64,000 bases of DNA. Origin: Nocardia sp. NBC_00565 (GTDB lineage Bacteria > Actinomycetota > Actinomycetes > Mycobacteriales > Mycobacteriaceae). Within the stretch, counting starts at the first letter, position 1. The number at the start of each line of letters is the position of its first letter. The notes beneath the pieces are model-generated. The model was not told the DNA's origin. It saw only the letters and a list, made by a program, of their open reading frames with translations, and did not search any database. The DNA is taken from positions 5,518,001 through 5,582,000 of the forward strand of contig NZ_CP107785.1 of the NCBI RefSeq assembly GCF_036345915.1. The letters are read 5' to 3'. The translations under genes and the position numbers were made by a program. Of this stretch, positions 18,404-29,000 are shown one piece after another.

Positions 18404-18846
18404 GAATCAGCCACCACCACAATGCCTTTCGTCCTGGTTGTGCAATGCGGGTAACAGGCGGGCCGGCTCCCTCATGGGACCTCCAAGGTTGGTCGACCGT
18501 GGCGTCGTGCGCCTACCGGAACAGTGTCGGCCACCGGCGCTCACTGCTTCGGCCGAGTACACATTCCGTGCCGATGAACGCAGATTGACTGCCCCCCACC
18601 GTAAATCGAGTGTGTATTCGCGCCGGGAATACCGCGATCTGGACCCGCGAGCAGCTCCAGATCTCTGCCTGCAAGGCGGGCGACCGGTCCCACGCCGTGT
18701 TCTTGACGTTCTGCTACAGCCTGCGACGCTCGGAGGTGTGCGGACGCGGCCGTGACACGCTGCGATGGGAGATCTGGCAGCTACCGCGCGGCAATGGAAC
18801 AGACGGGTGACCGCTGCACGTTCCGCAAGTCCTGTCGGCCGAGGTT
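18404..18846. other. Gene-poor 440-bp stretch
   Basis: No convincing gene. The only suggestive stretch is plus strand about 18605-18790, where one frame reads WTREQLQISACKAGDRSHAV followed by FLTFCYSLRRSEV, faintly like the start and the RRxE box of a tyrosine recombinase catalytic domain. No R/H/R/Y set can be completed, so I do not call a gene. If real, it would be a trace of an integrase beside the arsenic operon. Confidence 0.3.
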
Positions 18847-19206
18847 CTACCGGCAGCAGTTGGGGTCGAGGACCAGGCACAGCGCTGACAGCGCCTCGCG
18901 GAGGGCGCGGTGGTAGGTGTTCATGCCCCTGCGTTCGGACTCGATCAGACCGGCTTTCTTCAGCTGACCGAGGTGGTGGCTCACTGTCGACTCGGCAAGT
19001 CCGACCACGCCAGCGAGGTCGCCGGTGTTTTCCTCGGCGTGCGGGCTGGTGAGCAGTAGCGACATCAGCTTGACGCGGACCGGGTCGGCGATCGCTTTGA
19101 GTCGCAACGCGATTTCCAGCGCGGCGGCGTCGTCCACCGGTCCGGCGGCGACGGGGGTGCAGCAGACCGGAGCGGACATGTCGATCACGGGTAGTGCCTT
19201 GGGCAT
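18847..19206 (-). CDS. arsR: ArsR/SmtB family arsenic-type repressor (first)
   Basis: 119-aa winged-helix repressor, MPKALPVIDMSAPVCCTPVA start. The recognition helix is LAESTVSHHLGQLKKAGLIE. Vicinal cysteines C15/C16 near the N-terminus match the position used by the Corynebacterium-type ArsR sensors. There is no cysteine at the alpha-3 position; instead the protein ends DPNCCR, so the third thiol may come from the C-terminus. The frame extends upstream to 19290, but ATG 19206 gives the standard length. It is divergent from the ArsI gene, with two matching operator-like sites in the 100-bp gap. Confidence 0.88.
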   Translation of the reverse strand: MPKALPVIDMSAPVCCTPVAAGPVDDAAALEIALRLKAIADPVRVKLMSLLLTSPHAEENTGDLAGVVGLAESTVSHHLGQLKKAGLIESERRGMNTYHRALREALSALCLVLDPNCCR

Positions 19207-19225
19207 GCGATCGACTCTACCCACC

Positions 19226-19286
19226 TTCTTGACATATGTCGAAAAGGTGGCGCAGACTCGACCTCGACAGTTCTTCGATATATGTC
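19226..19286. promoter_or_regulatory. Two ArsR operator-like repeats in the divergent ars promoter
   Basis: TTCTTGACATATGTC at 19226-19240 and TTCTTCGATATATGTC at 19271-19286 are near-identical direct copies 45 bp apart. The first contains the perfect palindrome GACATATGTC and a TTGACA (-35-like) at 19229-19234. They lie between the divergent arsR and arsI starts, as expected for an autoregulating ArsR. Confidence 0.65.
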
Positions 19287-19305
19287 TCACAGTGGAGGTA
19301 CGACC

Positions 19306-19836
19306 ATGTCCCGCGTCCAGCTCGCCCTCAATGTCGACGACCTCGAATCGGCGATCCAGTTCTACTCGACCCTATTCCGGACCGAGCCCGCCAAGCGCAA
19401 GCCCGGTTATGCCAACTTCGCGATCGCCGAACCCCCGCTCAAATTGGTGCTGATCGAGAATCCCGGCCAGGGTGGCAGTCTCAATCACCTCGGCGTCGAG
19501 GTGGAATCCAGCGATCAGGTGCACGCGGAGATCGCCCGCCTGTCGCAGGCCGGCATGTTCACCGAGGAGCAGATCGCGACTACCTGTTGTTTCGCTACGC
19601 AGGACAAGGTGTGGGTGAGCGCACCGGATGCCGAGCGCTGGGAGGTCTACACCGTGCTGGCCGACAGTGAAACCTTCGGCGTCGCACCACAACTGGCGAC
19701 CGGTGCGACGGCGAGCGACGAACAGGCGGTTTCGGTGTGCTGCGGCACTGCTGAGGAAGCTGCCGCCGAGGGCGCATGCTGTGGGAGCGCCGCCAAGAAG
19801 GATGCCGTCGCCTCCGGCGCATCCTGCTGCGGCTGA
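19306..19836 (+). CDS. arsI: ArsI/CadI-type glyoxalase-fold organoarsenical lyase with Cys-rich tail
   Basis: 176-aa protein of the vicinal-oxygen-chelate fold, ArsI/CadI group. ArsI breaks the C-As bond of methylarsenite and aromatic arsenicals using Fe(II) and O2. Metal-ligand positions H61 (LNHLG) and E113 (ERWEVYTV) and the arsenical-binding vicinal pair C94/C95 in ATTCCFATQDKVWV are present. The C-terminal 40 residues carry three further CC pairs (VCCG, ACCG, SCCG), probably for metalloid binding. ATG 19306 has GGAGG eight bases upstream. First rightward gene of the arsenic cluster, ending at a hairpin. Confidence 0.85.
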   Translation: MSRVQLALNVDDLESAIQFYSTLFRTEPAKRKPGYANFAIAEPPLKLVLIENPGQGGSLNHLGVEVESSDQVHAEIARLSQAGMFTEEQIATTCCFATQDKVWVSAPDAERWEVYTVLADSETFGVAPQLATGATASDEQAVSVCCGTAEEAAAEGACCGSAAKKDAVASGASCCG

Positions 19837-19852
19837 ACCCCTGCCGGGGTTC
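19835..19852 (+). terminator. Hairpin after arsI
   Basis: GAACCCC-TGCC-GGGGTTC, a perfect 7-bp stem with a 4-base loop that starts inside the arsI stop codon. There is no U-tract, common for actinobacterial terminators. It separates arsI from the following arsR-aqp-arsC group. Confidence 0.5.
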
Positions 19853-19889
19853 GTTCACCCGTTGTTCGCTTGCCCTCGGATTCGATGAT

Positions 19890-19903
19890 CATCAATATTG
19901 ATG
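19890..19903 (+). promoter_or_regulatory. Palindromic ArsR-family operator abutting the second arsR start
   Basis: CATCAATATTGATG is a perfect 14-bp palindrome of the ATCAA-TTGAT type bound by ArsR/SmtB repressors. It ends one base before the GTG start at 19905, and there is no ribosome-binding site, so the transcript may start close to or at the start codon. Confidence 0.6.
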
Positions 19904-19904
19904 C

Positions 19905-20282
19905 GTGTCGAATCGAGAGCTTCCGTTGACCGACGTGACCGCACTCGCGTGTGAGGTCACGCCCCTGGCCCGGCAACCCTTGACCCCGCAGGTCGCCACC
20001 GAGCTGGCGGCGGTGTTCAAGGCGTTGTCGGACCCGGTCCGGCTGCGACTGCTGAGTCTGGTAGCCAGCCACACCGGGCGGGAAGCCTGCGTCTGCGATA
20101 TTTCCGACGGGTTCGACGTCACTCAGCCCACCATCTCCCACCATCTGAAGGTGCTGCGCGAAGCCGGGCTGCTCTCGAGTGAGCGCCGCGGGTCGTGGGT
20201 GTACTACCGCGTCGAGCCCGCCGCCCTGCAACAGCTCTCGACGCTGCTCGACATCACCGTGCCCGCCGGACTGAGCCGATGA
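19905..20282 (+). CDS. arsR: ArsR family repressor (second), alpha-3 CxC type
   Basis: 125-aa repressor. EACVCDISDGFDVTQPTISH (about 66-85) combines the ELCVCDL-type metal site, with the CxC pair at the start of the alpha-3 region, and the recognition helix. This is the E. coli ArsR arrangement and differs from the first ArsR in this cluster. GTG 19905 directly follows a palindrome; a later TTG start at 19926 is possible. The stop overlaps the aquaporin start by ATGA, so it heads an arsR-aqp-arsC operon. Confidence 0.9.
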   Translation: MSNRELPLTDVTALACEVTPLARQPLTPQVATELAAVFKALSDPVRLRLLSLVASHTGREACVCDISDGFDVTQPTISHHLKVLREAGLLSSERRGSWVYYRVEPAALQQLSTLLDITVPAGLSR

Positions 20283-21019
20283 CCGCGCTGGCGCGGCGGC
20301 TGCTCGCCGAATTCGTCGGCACCGGTTTGCTGGTGTGCATCGTTGTCGGGTCCGGTATCGCCGCACAGCAGCTGTCGCCGGGTGATGTCGGTGTACAGCT
20401 GTTGGAGAACTCGACCGCGACCGTGTTCGGGCTCGGCGTCCTGATCCTGGTGTTCGGCCCGGTCTCCGGTGCGCACTTCAATCCCGTTGTGTCGGTGGCC
20501 GATTGGCTGACAGGACGCCGCCACAGCACCGGCCTCACCCCCGCCGAACTCGGCGCATATATCGGCGCGCAGGTCCTCGGTGGTGCGGCCGGGGCGGTGC
20601 TGGCGAACATCATGTTCGACCAGTCCGCGGTCCAGATTTCCACCCATCATCGGGTCACGACCGGGCATCTGGTCGGTGAGGTCGTGGCCACGGCCGGGCT
20701 GATCGCGGTCATCTTCGCGCTTGCCCGCACCGGTCGCGCCGCGCCGTCGGCTGCGGCGGTCGCGGCCTACATCGGCGCGGCTTACTGGTTCACCAGCTCG
20801 ACTTCCTTCGCCAACCCCGCTGTCACGATCGGCCGCATCTTCTCCGATACCTTCGCTGGCATCGCGGCTGCCTCGGTGCCCGCGTTCATTGCCGCCCAAA
20901 TCGTCGGCGCCGCAATCGGACTCACCCTGATCGGGCTCATCTACCCCGACCCGGCCCCGGCCGAGAACGTCGTCACTCCCCACCCCGAACGCCCGCTCAC
21001 CGATCCCCGGAGCACCTGA
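20279..21019 (+). CDS. Aquaporin/MIP channel, AqpS-like in arsenic operon
   Basis: 246-aa six-helix channel of the MIP family: first half-helix box HFNPVVS (NPV in place of NPA), second box FANPAVTIGR with the selectivity-filter Arg. It starts MTALARRLLAEFVGTGLLVC. In several bacteria (AqpS of Sinorhizobium) such a channel sits in ars operons and lets arsenite, made by ArsC, flow out down its gradient in place of an ArsB/ACR3 pump. Its place directly between arsR and arsC, overlapping both, supports that role. The C-terminal 20 residues are cytosolic and Pro-rich. Confidence 0.9.
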   Translation: MTALARRLLAEFVGTGLLVCIVVGSGIAAQQLSPGDVGVQLLENSTATVFGLGVLILVFGPVSGAHFNPVVSVADWLTGRRHSTGLTPAELGAYIGAQVLGGAAGAVLANIMFDQSAVQISTHHRVTTGHLVGEVVATAGLIAVIFALARTGRAAPSAAAVAAYIGAAYWFTSSTSFANPAVTIGRIFSDTFAGIAAASVPAFIAAQIVGAAIGLTLIGLIYPDPAPAENVVTPHPERPLTDPRST

Positions 21020-21444
21020 TGACCGACCACCCGACCGCCCTGCCCAGCGTGCTGTTCGTCTGCGTCCACAACGCCGGACGCTCCCAGATGGCCGCTGCCT
21101 TCCTCACCCACCTCGCCGGTGACCACGTCGAAGTCCGCTCCGCAGGCTCAGCACCCGCCGACCAGATCAACCCGGTAGCCGTGGAAGCCATGCGCGAAGT
21201 CGGCATCGACATCTCCACCGAATCCCCGAAGGTGCTCACCACCGACACCGTCCAAGCCTCCGACGTGGTGATCACCATGGGCTGCGGCGACGCCTGCCCC
21301 TACTTCCCCGGCAAGCAATACCTGGACTGGAAACTCGACGATCCCGCCGGGCAGGGCATCGACGCGGTCCGCCCCATCCGCGACGAGATCGAACAACGCA
21401 TCCGCGGACTGCTCGACGAACTCGGCATCCCGCCACGATCATGA
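21019..21444 (+). CDS. arsC: Arsenate reductase, low-molecular-weight phosphatase type
   Basis: 141-aa ArsC that reduces arsenate to arsenite. The catalytic loop is C15-VHNAG-R21-S (CX5R). The second redox pair is in MGCGDACPYFPG (about 89-100), matching the Cys pair used by thioredoxin-linked ArsC enzymes, and DWKLDDPAGQ carries the family Asp. Start ATG 21019 overlaps the aquaporin stop (TGATG). Paired with the channel it completes an arsenate-in, arsenite-out pathway. Last gene of the operon; about 210 bp of non-coding sequence follow. Confidence 0.92.
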   Translation: MTDHPTALPSVLFVCVHNAGRSQMAAAFLTHLAGDHVEVRSAGSAPADQINPVAVEAMREVGIDISTESPKVLTTDTVQASDVVITMGCGDACPYFPGKQYLDWKLDDPAGQGIDAVRPIRDEIEQRIRGLLDELGIPPRS

Positions 21445-21656
21445 AACCATGACTCCCGCACCACCGCCCGTTGCGCTCCGGTCTGCCGCAGGGGCGGCGC
21501 CGACGGTCGCCGCATGCAGGGCGCCGATCGGATCGGAGGCCGATTTCGCGAGGATTCGGCGAGGGCCAGTCCACTGACGTCGCAGCACCCATCCCCGGTC
21601 GCATGGCCGCGCTGTTGCGTAGCCCATCCTGGCCAATAGGGCGCCCGACACAGAAG

Positions 21657-22994
21657 CTAGTCGGCAGTGAGTTTGGCGGGCATGGAGCGGTAGGCGTGCA
21701 GGTTGATCAGGCGACGCGGGATCGGCGGGCCGTCCAAGCGCAGATCCGGATATCGCTCGAAGAGGGTCCGCAGCGCGATGACGCCTTCCATTCGGGCCAG
21801 CCGGTATCCCAAGCAGCCGTGCACCCCGCCGCTGAACGCGAGATGATCCGCGGCGTTGATCCTGGTCACGTCGAATCGTTCGGGATCGGGGAAGACGCCG
21901 GGGTCATAGTTTGCGCCCGCCAATGACAGTAAAACCAGGGAACCGCGCTTGATGTGCTGATCGGCGATGTCGACGTCACAGTTGGCGATCCGGCCGGTCA
22001 TCCGCACGGGGCAGTCGTAGCGCAGGATTTCCTCGATCGTGTCCGGCCACAGCTCAGGCTTCGCCATCAGCAGTTTCAGCTGATCCGGATGGCTGGTCAG
22101 CAGGGCGATTCCATTGCCGAGCAGGTTCACCGTCGTCAGGAATCCGGCGTCCAGCAGCAGGGCGGCGTTGGCCGTCTGCTCGCGGCGGGTGAGCTCACGA
22201 CTTGTCGCAAGCACAGTGAGCAGGTCATCGCCCGGTTCGGCGGTGAGCTTGTCGATGCGCTGGTCGAAATATTGCTTGACCTCGGCCAGTTCGTCGGTGG
22301 CGTGGCGATACGTGGTCCAGGTCAGGGCGCGGTCGACCAGCGGCGCACTGTTGAGACCCCACCTCAGCAGGGTCGAATGCATGTCGGCGGGAAGCCCGAG
22401 AATCTCGGCGATGATCGCGACGGGCACCTGTGCGGCGAAGTCCTCGATCAGGTCCGGTCGCGGCTTCGACTCCAGGCGTTCGAGTAGGCCATCGGTCACT
22501 TCGACGGCCCTTTGCTTCAATTCGGCGATCGCACCCGGGCTGAATGCCTGCCCGACCAGGCGCCGGTACCGGGTGTGTTCCGGCGGATCGGTCACCAGCA
22601 TCGAGGGCGGTTCGGAGAGGTTGGGAAGTTCCTGATCCGTTTTGGTCAACACCCAGCGGATCGGCTTCGGAATGATCGGATGGTTGGGCGTGACCACCCC
22701 GAAGCGATTGTCTCGCAGGATGCGACGGCACAGATCGTAGTCCGTGGTGACGTACGTCCCCGACAATTTGGTCAGACGGCCCCGCTGTCGGATTTCCTCG
22801 ATGAACGGCGACATGCCGAGTAAGCGATCCTGGCCGAAGGCGATTTGCGCGAGGGGATCGCCGCGACGCGCCGACCACAGCAGATAGGACCGCATTATGC
22901 CGTGCACGAGCAGCCACCGAATCCACGCGCGAGTCAACATTACCGCCTTTCGGTCCGACATCGCGCTCATGATGGGTAATGATAGCCAGATCAT
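21657..22994 (-). CDS. Cytochrome P450 linked to the NRPS
   Basis: About 445-aa P450, heme loop LAFSGGVHGCLGYRLARMEG, K-helix IEEILRYDCP. The I-helix reads LLLDAGFLTTVNLLG, so the acid of AGxET is replaced by Leu (AGFLTT), a change seen in P450s acting on carrier-bound or peptide substrates. It directly follows the NRPS stop on the same strand, so it probably tailors the peptide or one of its amino acids. Start uncertain: ATG 22994 chosen, GTG 23066 and ATG 22961 also open. The N-terminal 50 residues are hydrophobic and basic (RWLLVHGIMRSYLLWSARRG), longer than usual. Confidence 0.9.
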   Translation of the reverse strand: MIWLSLPIMSAMSDRKAVMLTRAWIRWLLVHGIMRSYLLWSARRGDPLAQIAFGQDRLLGMSPFIEEIRQRGRLTKLSGTYVTTDYDLCRRILRDNRFGVVTPNHPIIPKPIRWVLTKTDQELPNLSEPPSMLVTDPPEHTRYRRLVGQAFSPGAIAELKQRAVEVTDGLLERLESKPRPDLIEDFAAQVPVAIIAEILGLPADMHSTLLRWGLNSAPLVDRALTWTTYRHATDELAEVKQYFDQRIDKLTAEPGDDLLTVLATSRELTRREQTANAALLLDAGFLTTVNLLGNGIALLTSHPDQLKLLMAKPELWPDTIEEILRYDCPVRMTGRIANCDVDIADQHIKRGSLVLLSLAGANYDPGVFPDPERFDVTRINAADHLAFSGGVHGCLGYRLARMEGVIALRTLFERYPDLRLDGPPIPRRLINLHAYRSMPAKLTAD

Positions 22995-23087
22995 ATGATT
23001 TGCGCCTTGTTTGCTCGGTTGGCTGGTTCTGTCGACGATGTTGCTGGGAGCCCCGCCCCGGGGCACTGCTCGACGATTCGGTTCCGG

Positions 23088-26000
23088 CTAGGTGGTGAGG
23101 GTCGATCGGAAGTGCTCTGTGAGGACCAGTCCGATTGCGCGGAGCGCGTCGGGTTCGGTCATCCGTTCGTGCCGAGTGGGAATGTCGTGTTCGGTGATAT
23201 TGCCGGTGATGTGGTCGTTCCATGCGAGCGCCGGACAGGGGTCGTCGTCCGTGTGGTCGGCGGCGTTGAAGTAGATCAGGTCACCGTCGAAGAGTGCCGG
23301 CCGGTGGTTCCAGGCGAGGTCGACCAGTCGGGTGTAGTCCTCACGCAAGATCACGAGATGTTCGGGGGTCACGGCTGTGAGGAGTCCGCCTTGGCGATGC
23401 AGCAACTCGATTGCGGCCTCGATGGTGAGGTCGGCGGGGTCCTGAGGTACGGCGAGGCCGCCGAACTCGGCGAGCATGTCCCCGATGCTCGGTGTGGGAG
23501 CGCGCACGCTGCGGGCGGTGACGACGCGGGTGTCCATCATGGCCAGGGTGGCGACAGGGTCGCCTTCGCTGCGGAGTTGGACGGCGATCGCGTGGGCGAT
23601 GGTGCCGCCGAGTGAGTAGCCGAGCAAGTGGTAGGGGCCGTGCGGTTGGACGGCCCGGATCTCCTGTACATAGCGATCGGCGAGTCGGTCGAGCGTTTCG
23701 TACCGTGCGGTGGGCTCGGTGAACGCCGGGGACTGCAGCCCTCGGACGGGACGGTCGGGGTCGAGGTGCTGCACGAGTCCGCTGAAACCCCAGGCCAATC
23801 CGATGGCTGGATGGACGCAGAACAGTGGCGGGCCGGTTCCGGCGGCGCGCAGCGGGAGCATGACCGAGAGTGCTTCGCCGGGGTCTTGTTCGTCGATGAT
23901 GTGCTGGCGGGTGTCGATGCGGTGGGCCAGTAACTGCGGCGTCGGGTCGGTGAAGATCCACTGAACCGGCACGTCGACACCGGTCGACTCCGCCAGCCGC
24001 GCCACCAGTTGGGTGGCGGCCAGCGAGTTGCCGCCGAGGGTGAAGAAGCCATCGTCGACGCCGGCCCGTTCGATGCCGAGGGTCTGGGTGAAGGCGTCGC
24101 AGACCGCGGCCTCGAGCGGAGTGGACGGTGCCCGGAACCGGGCCGGGTGCCCGTCGGGTGGGGGTAGGGCTTTGTAGTCGAGTTTGCCGGTGGTGGTGCG
24201 GGGGATCCGGTCCAGCACCATGATCGAGGTCGGGATCATGTGAGTGGGTAGCCGGGTTGCGAGGTGGGTGGTCAGTGCGGTGGTGTCGGGTGTGGTGTGG
24301 GGGGTGGGTACGACGTAGCCGGTGAGTTGGTTGGTGCCGTTGGGTTGGGCATGGACTGTGACGGCTGCGTGGGTGATATCCGGGTAGCTGCGCAGCGCGG
24401 TCTCGATCTCCCCGGGTTCGACGCGGTTGCCCTGGATCTCGAGTTGTCGGTCGCTGCGGCCCCGGTAGTGCAATGTTCGGTCGGCGGTCCACGCGACCAG
24501 GTCGCCGGTGCGATACATGCGCGTCCCGGCCGGCCCGTACGGGTCGGGGATGAATCGGGCTGCTGTCATTGTGGGTTGCTTGTGGTAGCCGCGGGCCAGG
24601 CCTGGTCCGGACAGATACAGTTCGCCGACTACCCCGGGTGGGACGGGGCACAGTCGGCGGTCGAGTACGACGGCGGTGAATCCACGGGTCGGGCCGCCGA
24701 TCGCCATCGGGCTGTCCGTGCTCGTGGTCGAGGGAGTGTCCGCGCAGCTCGTGATCGTGGTTTCGGTAGCCCCGTAGCAGCTGATCACTGTGCGGCCCGG
24801 TGTCCATTGGTTCGCCAGGTCCGGTGGGCAGGTCTCGCCGCCGATGACCAGGGTGTCGAGGGTGTCGACGAGTCCGTCGGGGTGCATTGATGCAAGCACT
24901 GTCGGGGTCATCGCGGCATGGGTGACGCGTTCGGTGTTGATCACCCCGGCCAGTTCGGGGCCGGCGGCCACCAGTGGTGGAGCGAGGATCAGGGTGGCTC
25001 CGGCGGCGGCGGCGCCGAGCCATTCGAGGATCGAGACGTCGAAGCTCGGCGTGGCAGCCGCCAGCATTCGCGAGGTCGGGGTGAGGCGGAACCGTTCCCG
25101 CGTGTCGGCGGCCAGGTTCGCTATCCCGGTGTGGGTGACCACGACCCCTTTGGGGGTCCCGGTGGAGCCCGAGGTGTAGATCAGGTAAGCGGGGTGCTGC
25201 GGTCGTAGCGTGGTTGTTCGTTCGGGGTCGGTGACCGTGGCAGGGGACGCCGACGCTGTCGCCGAGGCGAAAGAGGGGTCGTCGAGGACGAGCCATCTGG
25301 TGGTGTCCGGTAGCTGGTTTCGGTGGGCCCCGAGGGTCAGCCCGACGGCGGCGCCGGAATCGGTCAGAATGCTTGTGATCCGGTCGTGCGGATGGGCGGG
25401 GTCGATTTGAACGAACGCGCCGCCGGTCTTGGCGACCGCCCATACGGCGAGCACAGCCTCGATGGAGCGCGGCAACGCCACGACCACGAACGATTCCGGC
25501 CCTATCCCGGCATTGATCAGTACCCGCGCCCACCGGTTCGAGGTTTCATCGAGTTCGCGGTAGGACAGTCGTGTGCCGTTGCATACCACCGCTTCGGTGT
25601 CCAGCGTCATCGCGGCCGTCAACACCTGCGGCAACACCGACATCGCCTCGCCGGGAGGACCGTGAACGGGTACCAGCGCTGCTCGCTCGACCGGCGATAG
25701 CAGCTGTAGTCGGTTGAGGGGGAGTTCGATATGTGTGGCCAGGGTGTCGAGCACTCGCAGCACCCGGTCGGCGATGGCGTCGATCTGGTGCCGTGTGAAC
25801 AGTTCGGGCAGGTATTTGAAAGTCAGGTGCAGCCGGGTGTCGTGCTGGACCATCAGGCCGAGCGGAAAGTGCGCCGCGTCACGGCCGTGCACGTCCAGGA
25901 CGCGCATTCCGGCGATATCGGTGTCTTCGGACAGCCCGGCCGAGTCGATCGGGTAGGACTCGAACACGGTCGCGGTGTCGAATATCGCGGCGGGACCGGC

Positions 26001-29000
26001 CACCTGTTGGATGCGGGCGAGTCCGAGGTGGTGATGGTCGAGCATCGCGCCTTGCTCGGTGTGTATTCGCCGTAGCAGCTGGGCGAGGTTTTCGCGGTGG
26101 TCGAGCCGGACCCGCACGGGCACCGTGTTGATGAACAGCCCGATCATCGATTCGATACCGGGGATCTTTGGTGGCCGCCCGGAGACTGTGGTGCCGAAGA
26201 CCACATCTTCGCGGGCGGTCGCGCTCGCGAGCACGATCGCCCAGGCGGCTTGGATGACGGTGTTGAGGGTGGTCTCTTGCTGGTGGGCCACGGCGACCAG
26301 GGCCGCGGTGCGGTGTTCGCTCAACCGCACCTGGACCTCACGCGCGGCAGCGGACTGCTGGCGGCCGCGGGCTTCGGGCGCCAGCAGAGTCGGCTCGGTG
26401 ACACCCTCGAGTGTCCGCGCCCATGCGGTTTCCGCCGCGTCCTGATCCTGGGCCTCGAGCCACATCAGGTAGTCGCGGTAGGGACGCACCGGGGCCAGCG
26501 TCCCGGGGTCGCTCTCGGTCGCGTAGAGGGTCAGCAGTTCCCGGATCAACAGTGGCGTGGACCAACCGTCGATCAGGATGTGATGAATGGTCAATACCAA
26601 CTGGTACCGCTGGGGGCCGGTGGCAACAAGTGTCAGTCGCAGCAACGGCGCCGCGGTCATGTCGAAGTGGCGGTCGTTGTCCATGAGCCGATCGAGCGCG
26701 GCCGCGGTGTCGGAGCACTCGGCCAGGTCGATCTGGGTGAACGGCACCTCGACATGCCGATGTACCACCTGAACCGGATCGCTGGCGCCGTCGCGCACGA
26801 ACGCGGCCCGCAGGTTCGGGTGCCGTGCGACGAGCGTCTGCACCGCACGGCGTAACCGGTGCGCGTCGACGCGCCCGCCGAGTTCGATACAGAGTTGCAC
26901 GATGTAGCCGTCGCGGGCGTCGGCGGCGAGCTGGGCGTGGAACAACAGCCCCGCCTGCAGCGGTGTGAGCGGCCAGATATCGTCCAGTGCCGGATGCTGG
27001 GCCTCGAGCCGGTTGATCGCGGCCTGGTCGAGGTCGACGAGGCCGATGTCGGAGGGCGTCAGGCCCCCGGCCCCAGGCCGGGACGCGTGAGCGGCGAGAG
27101 CCGTCACCGCGTCGCGCCACAGGTCCGCGAGGTCGGTGACCTCGGCGGAAGTGAGCAGGCCGGCCGGATAGTCCCAGGTCGCGGTCAGAGCCGGCCCGTC
27201 CGGCGTGTCCACGGTGACCGCGTTGACGGCCAGCAGGGCTGCTATGGCCGCGTCGGGATTCTGCACACCGCCGCGGTTGGCGTCGCCTTCGGCGGGCATC
27301 CACTCGCTGTCGCGCAACGCTTCCGGAATGGTGTCGAACCGGCCCAGATAGTTGAAGCTCACCTGCGGGTCGGGCAGGGCACCCAGAATGCGGGCGGTAT
27401 CGGCGTTGAGGTAGCGCAGCAGCCCATAGCCGATCCCGTGGTCGGGAACCTGGCGGAGTTGTTCCTTGATCGATTTGATGACCGCTCCGGCGGCAGCCCC
27501 AGCGGCGAACGCGTCGTCGATGTCGATGTCGGCCAGGTCGAGCCGCACCGGGTAGGTGGTGGTGAACCATCCGACGGTGCGGGTGAGGTCGGCACCCGGG
27601 AGCACCGTGTCGTGGCGACCGTGGCTTTCGAGGGTGAGCAGTGTCTCGGTGACGGTGTTGCCGTGGCGCCGCTGCCATCGAGTCAACGCCAGCGCGAGCC
27701 CGGCGACGAGGGCATCGTCCACGTTGCCGTGGAACGCCCCGGGCAGTGTGGTGAGTACGGCGCGGGTCACCGCGGTAGGTAACCGCACCTCGACAGTGGC
27801 GACGGTGCCCTGCACGTCCACGACCGGGTCGAGCGGGCGGGCCCCGATCGCCGGATCAGCAGCGCTGAGCGTGGACCGCCACCAGTCGAGTTCATCGAGG
27901 TTCCCCGCGGCGGTGTCCAGGCCGTGCGCCCAGCGTCGCATCGACGTACCGACCGGCGCGAGCCGCGGCGGTTGCCCGGCACTCACCTGGGCCCATGCCG
28001 CAGCGAGGTCGGGCACGAGGATCCGCCACGACACGCCGTCGGTGACCAGATGGTGTACGACGACGAGCAGCCGCCCCGGCTGTCCGGGCGAGTCGAACCA
28101 CACCATCTGGAGCATGACTCCCGCCCCGGGGTCGAGGCGCTCGGCGGCCGCATTCGCCTCCGCGTCGACAATCGCGGCGAACGCACTGCTGTCCGGCGCC
28201 GCATCCACCGACGCGCGCCGGATCAGCCCGGCAGCGGATACCCCGGCCGGGGGTACCTGCAATGCCCAACCCGATGGATACTCGGGGTCGGGGTGCAATC
28301 GGGCCCGCAGCATGTCGTGGTGATCGATCACCGCTTGCACGGTGGCGCTGATTCCGGCGATGTCGATGCCGGTCGGCAGCGTGAGCATCACCCACTGGCA
28401 GAAGCAGTCGAATCCGCCGCGCTCGAACAACCAGCACATGATCGGCGTCGCCGGCATCGGACCCACACCCCCGCCGGGCAGTTCCGACGGAAGGGCGGTC
28501 GCCGCGGCGCTGTCGCGCACGGCGATCCGGGCCAGCCCGGCGACCGTTTTACACTCGAACACATCACGCACGGAGAACACCAGACCCGCCGCCCTGGCGT
28601 AGGTCACCAACTGGATCGACACGATACTGTCACCGCCGAGAGCGAAGAACGAATCGTCGAGGCCGACCGTGTCGACACCCAGTACCTCAGCGAACAGTCC
28701 CGCCAGCGTCGACTCCACCTCGGTGACCGGTGCCCGGAATCCGGCTCGGCTCCTGTGGAATTCGGGCTCGGGTAGTGCGGCACGGTCGAGTTTGCCGTTC
28801 TTCGTCATCGGCAGCGCGTCCAGCATCACCACGGTCGCGGGCACCATATGCGGGGCCAACCGCTGCGCCGCGAATGCGAGGACTACAGCCGGGTCCAGGT
28901 CGGCGCCGGACTCGGGCACCACGTACCCGATCAACCGCTCGCCGGTGCCCGGGCCTCGGTCCACGGTCGCTACCGCGCGGGCCACACCCGCGCAGGCCAG

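Noticed and set aside
18605..18790. Possible tyrosine recombinase remnant (WTREQLQ..., SLRRSEV)
   Set aside because: Only one short RRxE-like box; no other catalytic residues can be placed, so chance is likely.
21445..21656. Short ORF after arsC starting MTPAPPPVALRSAAG
   Set aside because: About 42 codons, Ala/Pro-rich, no ribosome site and no family resemblance.
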